Of a DNA stretch of 64,000 nt, positions 35,284-45,740 are shown one piece after another. The notes under the pieces were generated by a model. It did no database searches. It saw only the letters and a list, made by a program, of their open reading frames with translations, and was not told where the DNA came from. Every line of letters starts with the position of its first letter. Within the stretch, counting starts at the first letter, position 1. A program made the translations under genes and the position numbers. Source of the DNA: Ulota crispa (Eukaryota; Streptophyta; Bryopsida; Orthotrichales; Orthotrichaceae); assembly GCA_963920765.1 (NCBI GenBank), contig OY987249.1, forward strand, positions 20,122,483-20,186,482, written 5' to 3'.

Positions 35284-38019
35284 TCACTGCTGAGAAGTGT
35301 CTGGTTGTTGCACTTCCTGTATTTGAGAAGAGTTTTGTTGCCGTTCTACTTCAAAGGGTTGAGGAGGTGAAGTTTCTAAATCCTTCTGCGGGGAGTATTC
35401 AGAATCTTGGGCAGGTTCTGAGTACTGAATATCAATGTCATTAATCCTCTCCGCCATGGTTATGTCCAAACTTGTTACTTCCTGAAATTCTTGAGTAGAG
35501 AGCACAACAGTCACCTTCCGAGAGTCGATTAAATGCAAATCCTGCTCCAAACCCACTCACCACAACAAAACCAGTCGGTTGTCAAAAATGATCCATGCGA
35601 GAGAAACAATCCAGCCCAAATCCGGTGCAAAATATTTACATGCCATCAGACCTTCATTCAGTAATGAACCTCAGCAACACCATGAGTTGAGCTCACATGC
35701 GCGCAGATTGACATGACATAAGTGATTTATTTAAGTGGAGAATCACTAACAGGAGGATGAACATACTCCTCTGCCAACTTCGCAACTGCATTAATAAACT
35801 TTATACCTGTCCCCATGTAAGGTTTTGTATAATTTTTAAGTTTGGCCTCAAAAATTTGGAGAAACTACGTGGGAAATGAGCAATCTTAAAAATAATTAAG
35901 TACGGCATTAGATTCAGCAGAAACTAATCTTTCTGCAATTAAGAAAAGGCAACAAAGACTCACCCTCGAAAAAATTCTTCGCTTGGAATGTTCTGGACAT
36001 GGAACTTTTGTCAGGCGATAGCTTCCAATTGGACAAAAATTTCAATCGTTCTCTCAATTCATCAATTGATAGCAGTTTGGGCATCCCAGCTTTAAGTACA
36101 TCAACACCATCTTCTTCTTCGAGTGCAGGAAGAACAGCGGGAAGACCTTGTGGAAGACCCTGTGCAACTTTCCCCACCCTTAGGAGTTGGCCTATTCCAG
36201 ACCCGCGCTTCCTTTCGGGTCTCTTCATATCTACACATGTGAATAGATTTCGTCTCTCGGAATGAGCACCAACTTGGACTCAAGAAATGCAAAGAAAAAG
36301 CTCCGATCCAAAACAAAGTCTTTTGACTTTGAGAGCATTTGTGTCCTGTAGATTGCAATTTAGTTCCTTTAAAATACAAAGTTGTGCAAAACTTACATTT
36401 CCTTCTTGTTTTCTAATTGCAGGACGTGGATGCTGTACTTGACATATTGTGATCCTGGTTCGATAACACTTCAACCCTACAAGATAAATTTTGTTGTTAG
36501 AGCCTAGGAAATATTGTCCATTATGTGAATATCTTTTCAAAGTAACAATTCTTGCTGTATAAAAAGTCAACCACAATGTTGTCATTACACATTGCAAATC
36601 AACAAACACAAATCAACTCTATCAAAATTTGCCCAATGTAGTGTAGAGGGAATTCACCTCAAAAGACCGAAGAAGCTCAAATCAGGCCTTACGTGTTTGT
36701 TCAGGAGACTTGAATGTTCAAATGGGACTTTCTTTAGTTCAATTTTTTACTTTTTGACTAACACATATAATATTCTTCAATTGATTCTTACGGTTTAGGT
36801 TTGATCTGAAAGCATCTCCACCGGTGCTCAGGACCCTTCCAAAATCCTTTCAAGCCACTCCGTCCTAGAGTGCCTAGCAAAGGCCTTTAAAACACTTCTC
36901 ATCCTAAGTTTAGTGAACTTTATCCTCTATTTTCCTTGGTAAGTGATCAAATGATTATTTATGAGGCTAGTTGAAGTGCAAGGGCCACCTTTTTGAAGAG
37001 CATGGGTGGAGATCAAGGAGCTTGAGGGCCCTTCAAAAATAGATAAAAACTTTATATGAGCCAGGTGTGGCGAGCACCGGTGGAGATGCTCTCATCTGAA
37101 TTACATTTTCCTCAATATGACCAATCGAACCGGATATTTTTGCAATAGTGAATCCTTGGCCCAGTGGGGTTTACGGTTTGTAAAGAAGCTTACACTGCCG
37201 GGTTCTCCTTCAGCCATTTTGAAGAAAATTGTACGTTGATTCGTATCAATCTGGCTAGAGAGGTTAAATTCCTGGATGGTTAAACCCTTCACCGCACGAG
37301 AAGACAACACCAAATTCACAGTACGAGAATCTGTCAAGTGCAAATCCTGGGCAGCCTCACAGGTTATGCGCTGCTCCAAGAAGATGAGTCAGCCTTCTAT
37401 TAAAACAATCAATCCCAAGTTCACAGCCTAGTACATAATAATTTTGGAACAGGAGGTTATATACGGAAGTGCAATTGAGAATGGATTAGCACTCTTACAG
37501 GATAATGACCACCTTCCACATCAGCCAGCTTTGCAACGTGCTTGAAGAACTTCATACCTACAGACCAGGCCTCGGAGATGAGCTCGCGGTGCGGGGAGAG
37601 AGTCTTGTCAACCTTGTAAGAATCAAGAACTTAGAACGAGAAAAAAGGAAGCTGCAATTCGACCTTAGATGAGACAGATGCAAGTTAGGGCACGCACTGG
37701 GCTTAAAAAATAGTCTAAGCTACTGTAACAACAGTAAGCAAGTCGTTAAAGAGGGCTCCTGTTATCAACACATCAATCACTGTAAACAATACAACAGCAC
37801 AGCATTTCCCTTGCAACGGAAGCTCTACGGGATGATTGTGAAACATTGTCAAATTTCGAAACAGGACGAGTAGAACCTCGAAACTTACTTACAACCATGG
37901 ACTCTAATACCCTCGGCAAAGTTCTTGGCCAAGAAGGTCCTCGAAATGCTTGTCGAATCAGGAGGTCATTCCCAAAATGGAAAATCTCTCAGTATTACTT
38001 TGCATTCGCCCTCGGATAA
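35284..38019 (-). CDS. tandem DCoH/pterin-dehydratase-like protein
   Basis: Six exons join in phase: 37911-38019, 37499-37557, 37196-37346, 35964-36230, 35751-35806, 35284-35541. They encode two copies of the DCoH (pterin-4a-carbinolamine dehydratase) fold with the same exon cuts. Copy 1: LSEGECKVILRDFPFW, SRTFLAKNFAEG, MKFFKHVAKLAD, HYPDLHLTDSR. Copy 2: LSIDELRERLKFLSNW, SRTFQAKNFFEG, IKFINAVAKLAEE, HPPDLHLIDSR. The enzyme's HHP and TH histidines are only partly kept (HYP and LSS; HPP and LST), so catalysis is doubtful; plant DCoH-like proteins such as RAF2 act in Rubisco assembly. A Gln/Pro/Glu-rich tail ends the protein. Copy 1 has TGA where copy 2 has Leu (37966-37968), so either the first domain is dead or the base is an error. 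Exons upstream of 38019, probably a transit peptide, are unresolved. A hAT MITE sits in the third intron. Confidence 0.72.
36811..37092. mobile_element. hAT-type MITE, copy 2, in an intron
   Basis: The ends are AGCATCTCCACCGGTGCTCA and its complement. The flanks are GATCTGAA (36803-36810) and CATCTGAA (37093-37100), an 8-bp target duplication with one change, as hAT elements make. The interior matches 20776-21410. It lies in the intron between the two DCoH domains. Confidence 0.8.
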
Positions 38020-38979
38020 CTGCAGTTTCAGGTGAAATACACATCAGAGTTTCAACTGTACGGAGAGTCGAATCCACAAAGACGCGGTGTAGCCAAGAAG
38101 TGCTCCCTTGTAGATCAAGAAGCCCTGAAAGATTCGAGGAATTTTATATATTTGCAGTCGAACAACAAGTTAGCCGTCGGAAAAATTTGAATTCTGAAGC
38201 CCACTCAGCGACAGTAAAACAAGGCAGCCTCGTGAAAACAGAGAACCTGTTGCATAAATTGAACCATAAAGCCAAGCGGTAAATCCAAGAATTTGACAGG
38301 GAGCAGCTGACCTAACTGGATACCAAAGAGAAGGGCCTGATCCATGTCTGAGAGGGGAGGAATTGAACCAGTGTGGCTGCTCCACTCTCCCTGCAGCCCG
38401 CGCATGCCAATGCCTCTTCGACTGAGAGGTCCAATCGCCAACTCAACTTTCTGATCTGAACTATGACAATGTAGCATTCTTACAGCAGCCCAATACTCTG
38501 ATAAATATTCTTGCATTGCACGTACAAACGGGTACCACAAGGCCACAACTGCGTCTCATGTAAAACCTAATAATCGCCCTTGACAACAACGCACATGAAC
38601 CCCTCACGACTGGCAATGAGGCACCCACTTCCAATGAACGGCAACCTTTAGAGTAAATACGTGCCCTCCGTACTCCGCTGCATGGTAGCCAACTCAAACC
38701 ACTGCAAGATGCCGTGGAATGAAATGAGAAATGCCCGGTGAAAACACGTGTACCCGCATCCCAGCCGAAGTCGAAATTCTCCTGTTTGTGGGTTTTCTCC
38801 TCGAGAACGCTTCAAGAATTAGTTCTTTTCCTCGGAACATCTTGCCTCTGAAACAGTCTAGTGCAAAACGTAGTGAGCACTGAGTTTGGCGGGTATAACT
38901 CTAGGGTGATGAACTGACGTGCCGACCATTGTGACTTCAGCTCGCATCTTCCTCAAAGTGCAGTGGTTATCTGCCACTG
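38020..38979. other. upstream region of the DCoH gene
   Basis: Probably holds the 5' exon or exons of the DCoH-like gene. Minus-strand open frames at 38205-38546 and 38461-38697 are candidates for a transit peptide, but I could not connect either to the first DCoH exon with a convincing splice. Confidence 0.35.
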
Positions 38980-39090
38980 TACAGTACAATGGCCTCCAAC
39001 AAGTCCTCGGGTACTTCAAAACTATACTCGACGAAAACGAGAACTGAGATTCGAAGAACCCGAGGACTTGTTGGAGGCCACTGTACTGTA
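38980..39090. ncRNA. long hairpin, candidate MIRNA precursor
   Basis: The arms 38980-39031 and 39039-39090 pair almost perfectly over about 50 bases around a loop of roughly 7 bases. The central match is perfect across TGGCCTCCAACAAGTCCTCG and its complement. Only scattered mismatches occur towards the loop and the base. It lies between genes, about 0.4 kb beyond the end of the acidic membrane-anchored gene. The size and pairing suit a plant microRNA precursor, but a tiny inverted-repeat element would look the same, and the pairing is better than in most old MIRNA genes. The strand transcribed is unknown. Confidence 0.45.
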
Positions 39091-39511
39091 ATATCTCTGG
39101 AAAAAGAACACGGTTTATCAACCGTTTGAATCTTCAACTGCAACGGTTAAGGACATGTAAATATGATTTGGTTCTTGACCTCCACTGTGTTCATTAGAGA
39201 CAATAAACAAGAAATCCAAAAATTGTAACAACAAAGTACAACTCCATGTACAAATCAAGAGTCTCAAAATCATACAAGCCGACATCGACAGTCTTACAGG
39301 AACTACCTACTGAATTTACTCTACTGACGGGGATACCATCACCGTGAAATTGCACTGCAAGGTTCTGCTACTCTAGGAATGCTCGAAAACTAAGAATGAT
39401 GGTTTCTTTATAGTCAACTAGAAAACAAATGAGTAGATTTCTAAATTCTACCAATCGTAGAGAATCCTCCAGCTCACAAATCCACACTTCCACTGAACAA
39501 TCATATAGAAA
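39091..39511. other. 3' flank of the membrane-anchored protein gene
   Basis: No gene recognised. It probably contains the 3' untranslated region of the gene ending at 39512. Confidence 0.4.
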
Positions 39512-42500
39512 CTAGTAGAAAGGTCGCGTAGGATCGGGCATTCGTTCTAATATATAGCTTAAGCCTCCAGCAAAAGCGAACACAAAGACGAACGTCAGAA
39601 TCACTTTGCCGATATACGAGGGTGAGCAATCTTGAGAGCCCCCTTCAGGCAACTTGCCATCTGGATATAAATCCTCCCAGTTCTGCAGAAAACACAGTAT
39701 AAATCAAGATCTTATCACGCATCGAATTTGAGAATGAAAACAAAAATGGCGTTCCAGCCACTAAAGCTCCCGAGAATACTGATGCCTTCCCAAAAGCAAG
39801 TGGGAAGAACAAGCAACCATGGCAAGTCACAAAAACTTTATAGACAAGGACATAAACACTGAATGACGTCAAGGAATATGAGGAAAAATTGCTAGGAGTG
39901 TTCACCTTGACGCCAAAGTAAAGCAATGGATCCACGTCTTCTATAGACTTCCCGGTGGACTTGATAGACTCGTTGTGTTTGGTATTTGTTGACCCTGTTT
40001 AGGGAAAACATCGCCACTATTAAGCACACCAACAGATATGTGTACTGTATAAATCCTCAATATAAAAACAAAGGAAAGTTAGAAAAAACCCAGGAACATT
40101 AGAAATAACACTTGCACTATAGAGATGCAACCATCGCGCTCGCTGTGAGGAAATGCACGAGAATGTCAGGAGTTATCACATTATCTACTGTTCATCAAAT
40201 AACCAATTGGAGAGTTTTGTAGTACACAATGATAAAAAGAATTTTCTATTTGACAGAAAGAAGAGGAAAAATCGTTACGTACATGTGATACTCGGTAATT
40301 AGAATATATTACTTCAAGTACAAGAAAACTTCTAACTTCTATCAAGGACCCACAAGAAACTCTTACTGTTATTGTAAAGCTTAAATTCGCAATTCAATTT
40401 ATGCAGAGGAATAACCATCAAGTTCGACATCTACCAGAATGAATGATAAGTTAGAGATTCTAAAAGTTATGCAATGTTGTGTGGCTGACCTGGACCAAAG
40501 ATGGCCCCTGGCACTTTCGTGACAGGTTTGAGAGAAGAAAAAGCCCGGGCAGTGCCTTCTTTGATTGTGTCCTTCAGCTTGTGTACTGGATCCTCGTTCA
40601 TAGGTTTCCCACTGACATATTGAACAGCTGCTGTCCAAAACGTAAAGCATGAGACACAAGCCTATTAATCACCATACATAATTCCTGACTATTATAGAAT
40701 TTATGACCTTTCTCCTTACATTACTATTGCAATCGATGTGCTGCAAGAGCTATGATTTCAGAGGTGTCAAGCAAAAATGCAAGGGGAAACATCTGGAGGT
40801 CAGATACCAATTCGGTGCGTACCGACTTCTACGAAAGGCACCTCTCATATGCTATGAATGAAGTATGACATATGAAATAACCCTGGTATAACGATACTCG
40901 TTTTGTAAGTGTCGATTTCATTCAAAGACAAGTTTCTGATATAATTTTATATCACTACACAAGGAATGTTAAGAGGCATCCTTAATGTTGTGCTTTGGTG
41001 CATCTTACAAGAATAAGAGCACACCTTTTAATAATTTGCTAACTTTCATATTAGGTCACTCGCTATGTCGCCTTTTCCGTTTCACATATTCTCCTTTAGG
41101 CTCTATAGAACGACAGGGGTATGGCATGAGAACCACCTTTGGTGTTTATATTAAGAAAGAAGTTCGTTGGAGAAATGAAACAAACAAAATAGGAACATTA
41201 GTCATCAGTCCGGATGCCCCTAGCACTGAGTAGCACCATGTTACATACATGCCTTTTGCCCACAAATGCAAGCGCCACGGATATTCACAGGAATCTCATT
41301 CAAATCCAAAGAGCACATCCAGCATGACACACGGGATTGAAGATACCTCCTGTACCTTCTCGTAAGGTCTTCAATGTCCAGGAATCATCATAAGAAACAA
41401 GCTCGACATCAGGGCCAAACTCAATAGGATCTTCACCGTCTTTACAGGCCGCTATGCACACCACTGGCATAGCAGGATCTTTAAGCTGACAGTTGAATCT
41501 CTCAACTGCAAAAGCAGCCTTTGTCCCTGGTGCAAATCTCTTCTTGACACCATCTGGGCCTACAACATCCACAGACTGCAATTTGTTTCGAATCAGCTAA
41601 AACGGCTACTAACAAGATTTCGTGTTAAAGACATCGTGCTGTTGGATGCTGGGACGAACCAAAGCACTAATCTGGATTCCCACATATATAAATATTAAAG
41701 TACATAAATGTACCTAGTCAGTACAATACGTTGAAATAATACACAAGGTTTGCAACCAAGTCATGATCGGTTCGAACCCCCAAAACTCCTATGCAAGACA
41801 ACAGGAGCAAGAGCATAACACACAACCCCTAACAGCAAAATGACACTATAACTTACACAAAAATTTGGTTGCCGTTTGTTTCTGTCACTCATCTTGTTTC
41901 CAGTTGCCGCCTGCATAGGCCAAGAAGAGACATAATAAGGACATCATCTCTATAGCTACAAACTTGTCAGTGAATCTCCTTAAAGAACGATGAACTAGAA
42001 CCATACTAAACTCTTCAGGTTGCTTTGTGATGCATCATGATTGTTCAGTTATCTTATAGTTCGCGAAGAAACATTGAACGTTCAGGGTTGTAGTAAACAA
42101 AGAAATATGTACTTACAAGAGCTCTCAGGTCATGCGTTTCCTTAGGACCGCATTCCTTGACGTCCACATCCCGATCCTGAGCAGCAAAGCAGCCTTAGGT
42201 CGACCTCTATGCGAAGCAATTTTAGGTATTCAAATCACACGTAGGAAACTGAAGTGTTGCCATGCACAAGAAGGGCTGAGATCAAGACTTACAAACACAA
42301 TTGGATCATCACCTTCTAAATCATTAACTTCCACGTCAGTGTCCTGCGGAACAGTATCAAGGTCACGAGCGGCATCATTGATGCACTCTAATTAGGGCAA
42401 TAAACAAATGGCACGAACCAATAAAACTTCAAAACGGCAACTCAATGCTCACGATACAATAGATTTTCAGAATTTGATGTGTCTAACTCGATAACACGTA

Positions 42501-43521
42501 ATCGAAAAAAACAAACCCGGCCTGTTTCTGATTGCATAGATGTTCAGTGTTAAGTCTAGGCAACTCCTTGTCGCAGGATAAAAATGTTCCTTCACAAAAA
42601 ACAAATGTTGTCTGCTTCACATAACATCTTCTCAATGGCCAAAGGCATAGTACGAGAAAATGCTGCGATTGATGTTACTCTGCATATGAGCTACAAGCCA
42701 TAGTGGGACGCATGCCACTCTCTCACAACTAATGTAAATTGAAATCAAACAGTAGTTAAGGCTGCCTTGATATTGGAAAATTACCTTATGAGATCCAGCA
42801 GTACTACAGCATTCTACACTTGACATGTATTAAAGCTGGATTTTCGCAGCATTAGAACGTAGACAAGAGTGCAAGAAAAATGTCTCGGTTCAAATTCAAG
42901 AATTATATCGAAACTCGTCAAGTCCGCGAACTTTGAATATTTGACAACGCTCAATCGACCTGTTGGTTTACTACAAGAATCACCAGATAATATTCAACAC
43001 CTCAAGAAGCTGAGGTAATAACGTCGCGAAAAAATTAAACTCTACCTTCAAGAATTTGAGGACCAAATATTCTTAAGCTTCAGCACGAATGTGCTAAACA
43101 TGATCGCGCCAAGAACTTTCTCAAGCGACCTCAGCGAGAAATTTAGGTCATCATATGCCTCGCAAGAAATCGGACATGCAGCTTTGAATGAAACAAAGCT
43201 TAAATGCTGTGGAACAATCAGAACTGATATGCACATGCAGATATTATAGCGAAATGTTACATGTTGGAGAGGGAGGCATACAGGCAGAAGATCCGAAGAC
43301 TCATCGTTTGCGATCTCCGAGGAGGAAGATTGCGAGGGATGCAGCAGCAATGGCGTTGCCTCCGGTATCTCGTCGTTGTCGTTGTCGTCGTTGGGGGGAT
43401 CGGTCTCCACGGCTCCGCCAAATTCAGTTGCTGCGGCACTCTCTTCGTGCTCCGGGTCCGTCATGGCGTCGCCGGATGGAGCAAGGTCGGGATCAGACGA
43501 AGCGCCAAGGTCGGAGCTCAT
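39512..43521 (-). CDS. acidic protein with C-terminal membrane anchor
   Basis: Eight exons join without a break: 43282-43521, 42293-42343, 42117-42176, 41857-41910, 41347-41575, 40490-40627, 39906-39994, 39512-39682, giving 343 residues. Residues 1-115 are acidic and low in complexity (TDPPNDDNDNDEIPEATP). Exons 2 and 3 encode related words, DTDVEVND and DRDVDVKE. Residues 136-211 are a compact domain (KKRFAPGTKAAFAVERFNCQ, CIAACKDGEDPIEFGPDVEL, YDDSWTLKTLREG) of unknown function. Then come LKDTIKEGTARAFSSLKPV and DPLLYFGVKNWEDLYPDGKL. A single hydrophobic span (VILTFVFVFAFAGGLSYIL) lies 15 residues from the end, RMPDPTRPFY. There is no N-terminal signal, so it may be tail-anchored. The start at 43521 was chosen as the first ATG after which the sequence is acidic and consistent; an upstream in-frame ATG exists at 43713. 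I do not recognise the family. Confidence 0.8.
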
Positions 43522-43747
43522 GGTGTCCTCGCCGAGGGAAGGAGGGTTGGGACTTCGCGAAAACTGGAGGGAGTTATTGGCGGGGATTCCCGCCAGTGGA
43601 GACTTGGCGAAACGGCTGGGCAGTTGGCACTGACGCACTGTGCCCGGTTCTCCCGCCAACCCCGATGTCCACGTCGGACTCAAGGCTTGCCACCTCGGCA
43701 TGCTTGCTCTCATCTCTCAACTATTACTTGGAGCTTGTTAGGGGAAC
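43522..43747 (-). promoter_or_regulatory. GC-rich 5' region of the membrane-anchored protein gene
   Basis: The GC-rich stretch ends abruptly at the TTAA-flanked insertion at 43748, so a mobile element sits roughly 230 bases upstream of the proposed start codon. No core promoter motif was assigned. Confidence 0.35.
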
Positions 43748-45060
43748 TTAACCCTTAACCCCTAAATGCCCAAGGCACCAGATTTTGGTGTTTAAAAAAC
43801 TTCAGGAAATTTTAAAATTGTGTTGAAGGCACAAATTTTGTTGTTTTTTAGTGTTTTTTTTTATAGAAACGTTGCATGCTGAAGGTAGTTAGCTTCACTA
43901 TTCAAATTTAATTTTCGTCATACCTTTTTTCAATTGTTTTTGGTGGAAGGTTGAGTGCAAGCATACATTTTGTGTCATGAATAGTGTCATCAAAAATGCC
44001 ATGAATAGTGTTATGAATAGTGTCACAAAGCCCATGACAAATTGTCACATTGAAAAAATGGGCATCAAGTTGAGCAAAAGGTGAAGATTTCCCTTGTAAA
44101 CTCCCTTGGGCAGTAAGGGCCTTTTACTGAAATTTTGACATCTATCAAAATCTAAAATTGCTTTTGGACTAATTTCAATTGGAATATCTTTGTTATAGAA
44201 ATTAGAATTCATTCACAGTTGGAGTTTCTTGCATTCAAATTGATTTTTGGTCAATAATTGAAGCTAAAAAAATTCTTGGTATTAGGTATTTGCACTTTGA
44301 TAGTTGCGTAGCAAGCTCATTTGTGAAACTATGGTCATGGATATGGAAGGGGGGCCAACAATTTTGAAGTAACAACAATAAACACTAAAGCATTCTAAGT
44401 GGCTGCTTCCCAATTTTGTATCCAAAAGTTGCCAATTTGCATTGGAAATTTTGGGCGGCTCCAAAAGCAAAAAATTCTGTACTCATCATCATTCTTGATC
44501 ACAAATATCTTAAAATCCAAGTGGCCATCTTGGATTTTTTTGGCACCGCCATCTAGAAACCTTGAAGTTCAAAATTCAACAGTTACAATTTTGTTTTGAT
44601 GTTTAATAATGATCTTGCAAAGACAATCCAAAAACTTCAAAACTGCCTTCTAAAAATGAGAAAAAAACCCTTGGACATTTAGAGGTTAAATGCTGAGGCA
44701 GACGTTTATTGTACGCTAGCCTCAAAAAACACTATGCTACAAAGAAAAAAAGCAAATTTCATCTTATTTTTTTTCAAAAGTGACCATATACACATGGGGC
44801 ACCATGGATGGTAAAAAAACAACCTCACAAATGACATTCATATTTATATATGGTCAAAATTGTGAAAAGATTTAGAGACACAGTATTAGGTTCCATGCTG
44901 CCCTTCTTGCCATTTTCATGAGGGCACCATGCACTATTGACTTTTGCAACTTTAAAGAGCAATCTTATAAGGTGGAGCACCGGCACGGTACTATAGCAAT
45001 ACTGTAGCCACACTAGTAGCCGGGTTGATCACGGTGACCAGCCCGGTGTTTAAGGGTTAA
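43748..45060. mobile_element. outer TTAA-flanked MITE carrying a nested copy
   Basis: The left end is TTAACCC, at once interrupted by the inner element; beyond it the left end resumes as TTAAATGCTGAGG at 44686. The right end, complemented, is TTAACCCTTAAACACCGGG at 45060. Removing the inner element restores TTAACCCTTAAATGC, which matches the right end. The outer element without its insert is about 380 bases. No coding capacity. Confidence 0.72.
43755..44689. mobile_element. inner TTAA-flanked MITE, nested
   Basis: TTAA borders both ends. The left end is CCCCTAAATGCCCAAGGCAC with the subterminal hairpin CACCAGATTTTGGTG. The right end, complemented, is CCTCTAAATGTCCAAGGG. It is related to 63213-63892 through the ends and the following 100 bases. 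It sits in the TTAA of the outer element's own terminal CCCTTAA. Confidence 0.75.
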
Positions 45061-45480
45061 GCTTACATTCAAGTTGCGTAACGGCCATTGCAAAACATTA
45101 TATTGATACTAACATGAGACACTTTAAATATTGTATTCAAGTTGCCCCTCATTGATAATTTCTTGACATTTTCCACTTGTTAAATACTTAATAATATTAC
45201 AATAATTTTCAGCAATAATTCTTGCAATAAACGATTTTTAAAGGGCTTGACAACAACAAAAACAACAATGTGGAAAAGCAAACTAGCAATGTCCATGCTG
45301 TAAACTATATGAACTCCTAATATCTAGAAAGTTGCATGCATCTTCAAGTGGCCAAGCAATAAGTCACAAGGTAACTTTCCATGGTAAGGCAACCTAATTG
45401 TTAAGGCAACTTGAATGTTGAGGCAACCTAAATGCAGTATCTAGTGTAGCATATTTTCACACCATTGTAAGTTTTGAAAA
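45061..45480 (-). repeat. dispersed repeat, copy 2
   Basis: It is inverted relative to 1-310. It contains three AAGGCAACCTAATTG-type units of about 17 bases in a row (45376-45435) and TTTTTAAAGGGCTTGA near 45240. No coding capacity. Confidence 0.55.
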
Positions 45481-45527
45481 TTATTGAAACAAAATGAAGA
45501 AGAAATTGGCATTCACAAGTTCTTCAA

Positions 45528-45740
45528 TTAACCCTTCACCACCCATGGTATTTTTGAGTATCTCAAAATTTGCTTGAAAGTGAACAAAATGTTGGCATTT
45601 GGATCAATCTTATCAATTTTCTTTCAAGAGCAACCATACATATTCAAAGTAGACATGCTATAGATCACATAGGAAAGGAAATCATAACAATACCGTTGAT
45701 GGGTTGAAAGATTATAATGTTTAATCATGAGGGTGTTAAA
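45528..45740 (-). mobile_element. TTAA-flanked MITE, split by a CACTA element
   Basis: It begins TTAACCCTTCACCACCCATG. Its body matches the inverted right part of 63213-63892: GTAGACATGC, AGATCACATAGGAAA, TTGAAAGATTATAATG, GAGGGTGTTAAA. The match stops exactly where the CACTA element begins at 45741. A weakly similar stretch at about 50396-50516 may be the other part; the far end was not found. Confidence 0.6.

Noticed and set aside
36418-36490. Extra minus-strand exon between the two DCoH domains (CQVQHPRPAIRKQEGN)
   Set aside because: It would break the phase that joins 37196 directly to 36230.
43188-43758. Long plus-strand frames at 43188-43751 and 43261-43758
   Set aside because: They are antisense to GC-rich exon 1 of the acidic membrane-anchored protein and have no recognisable domain.
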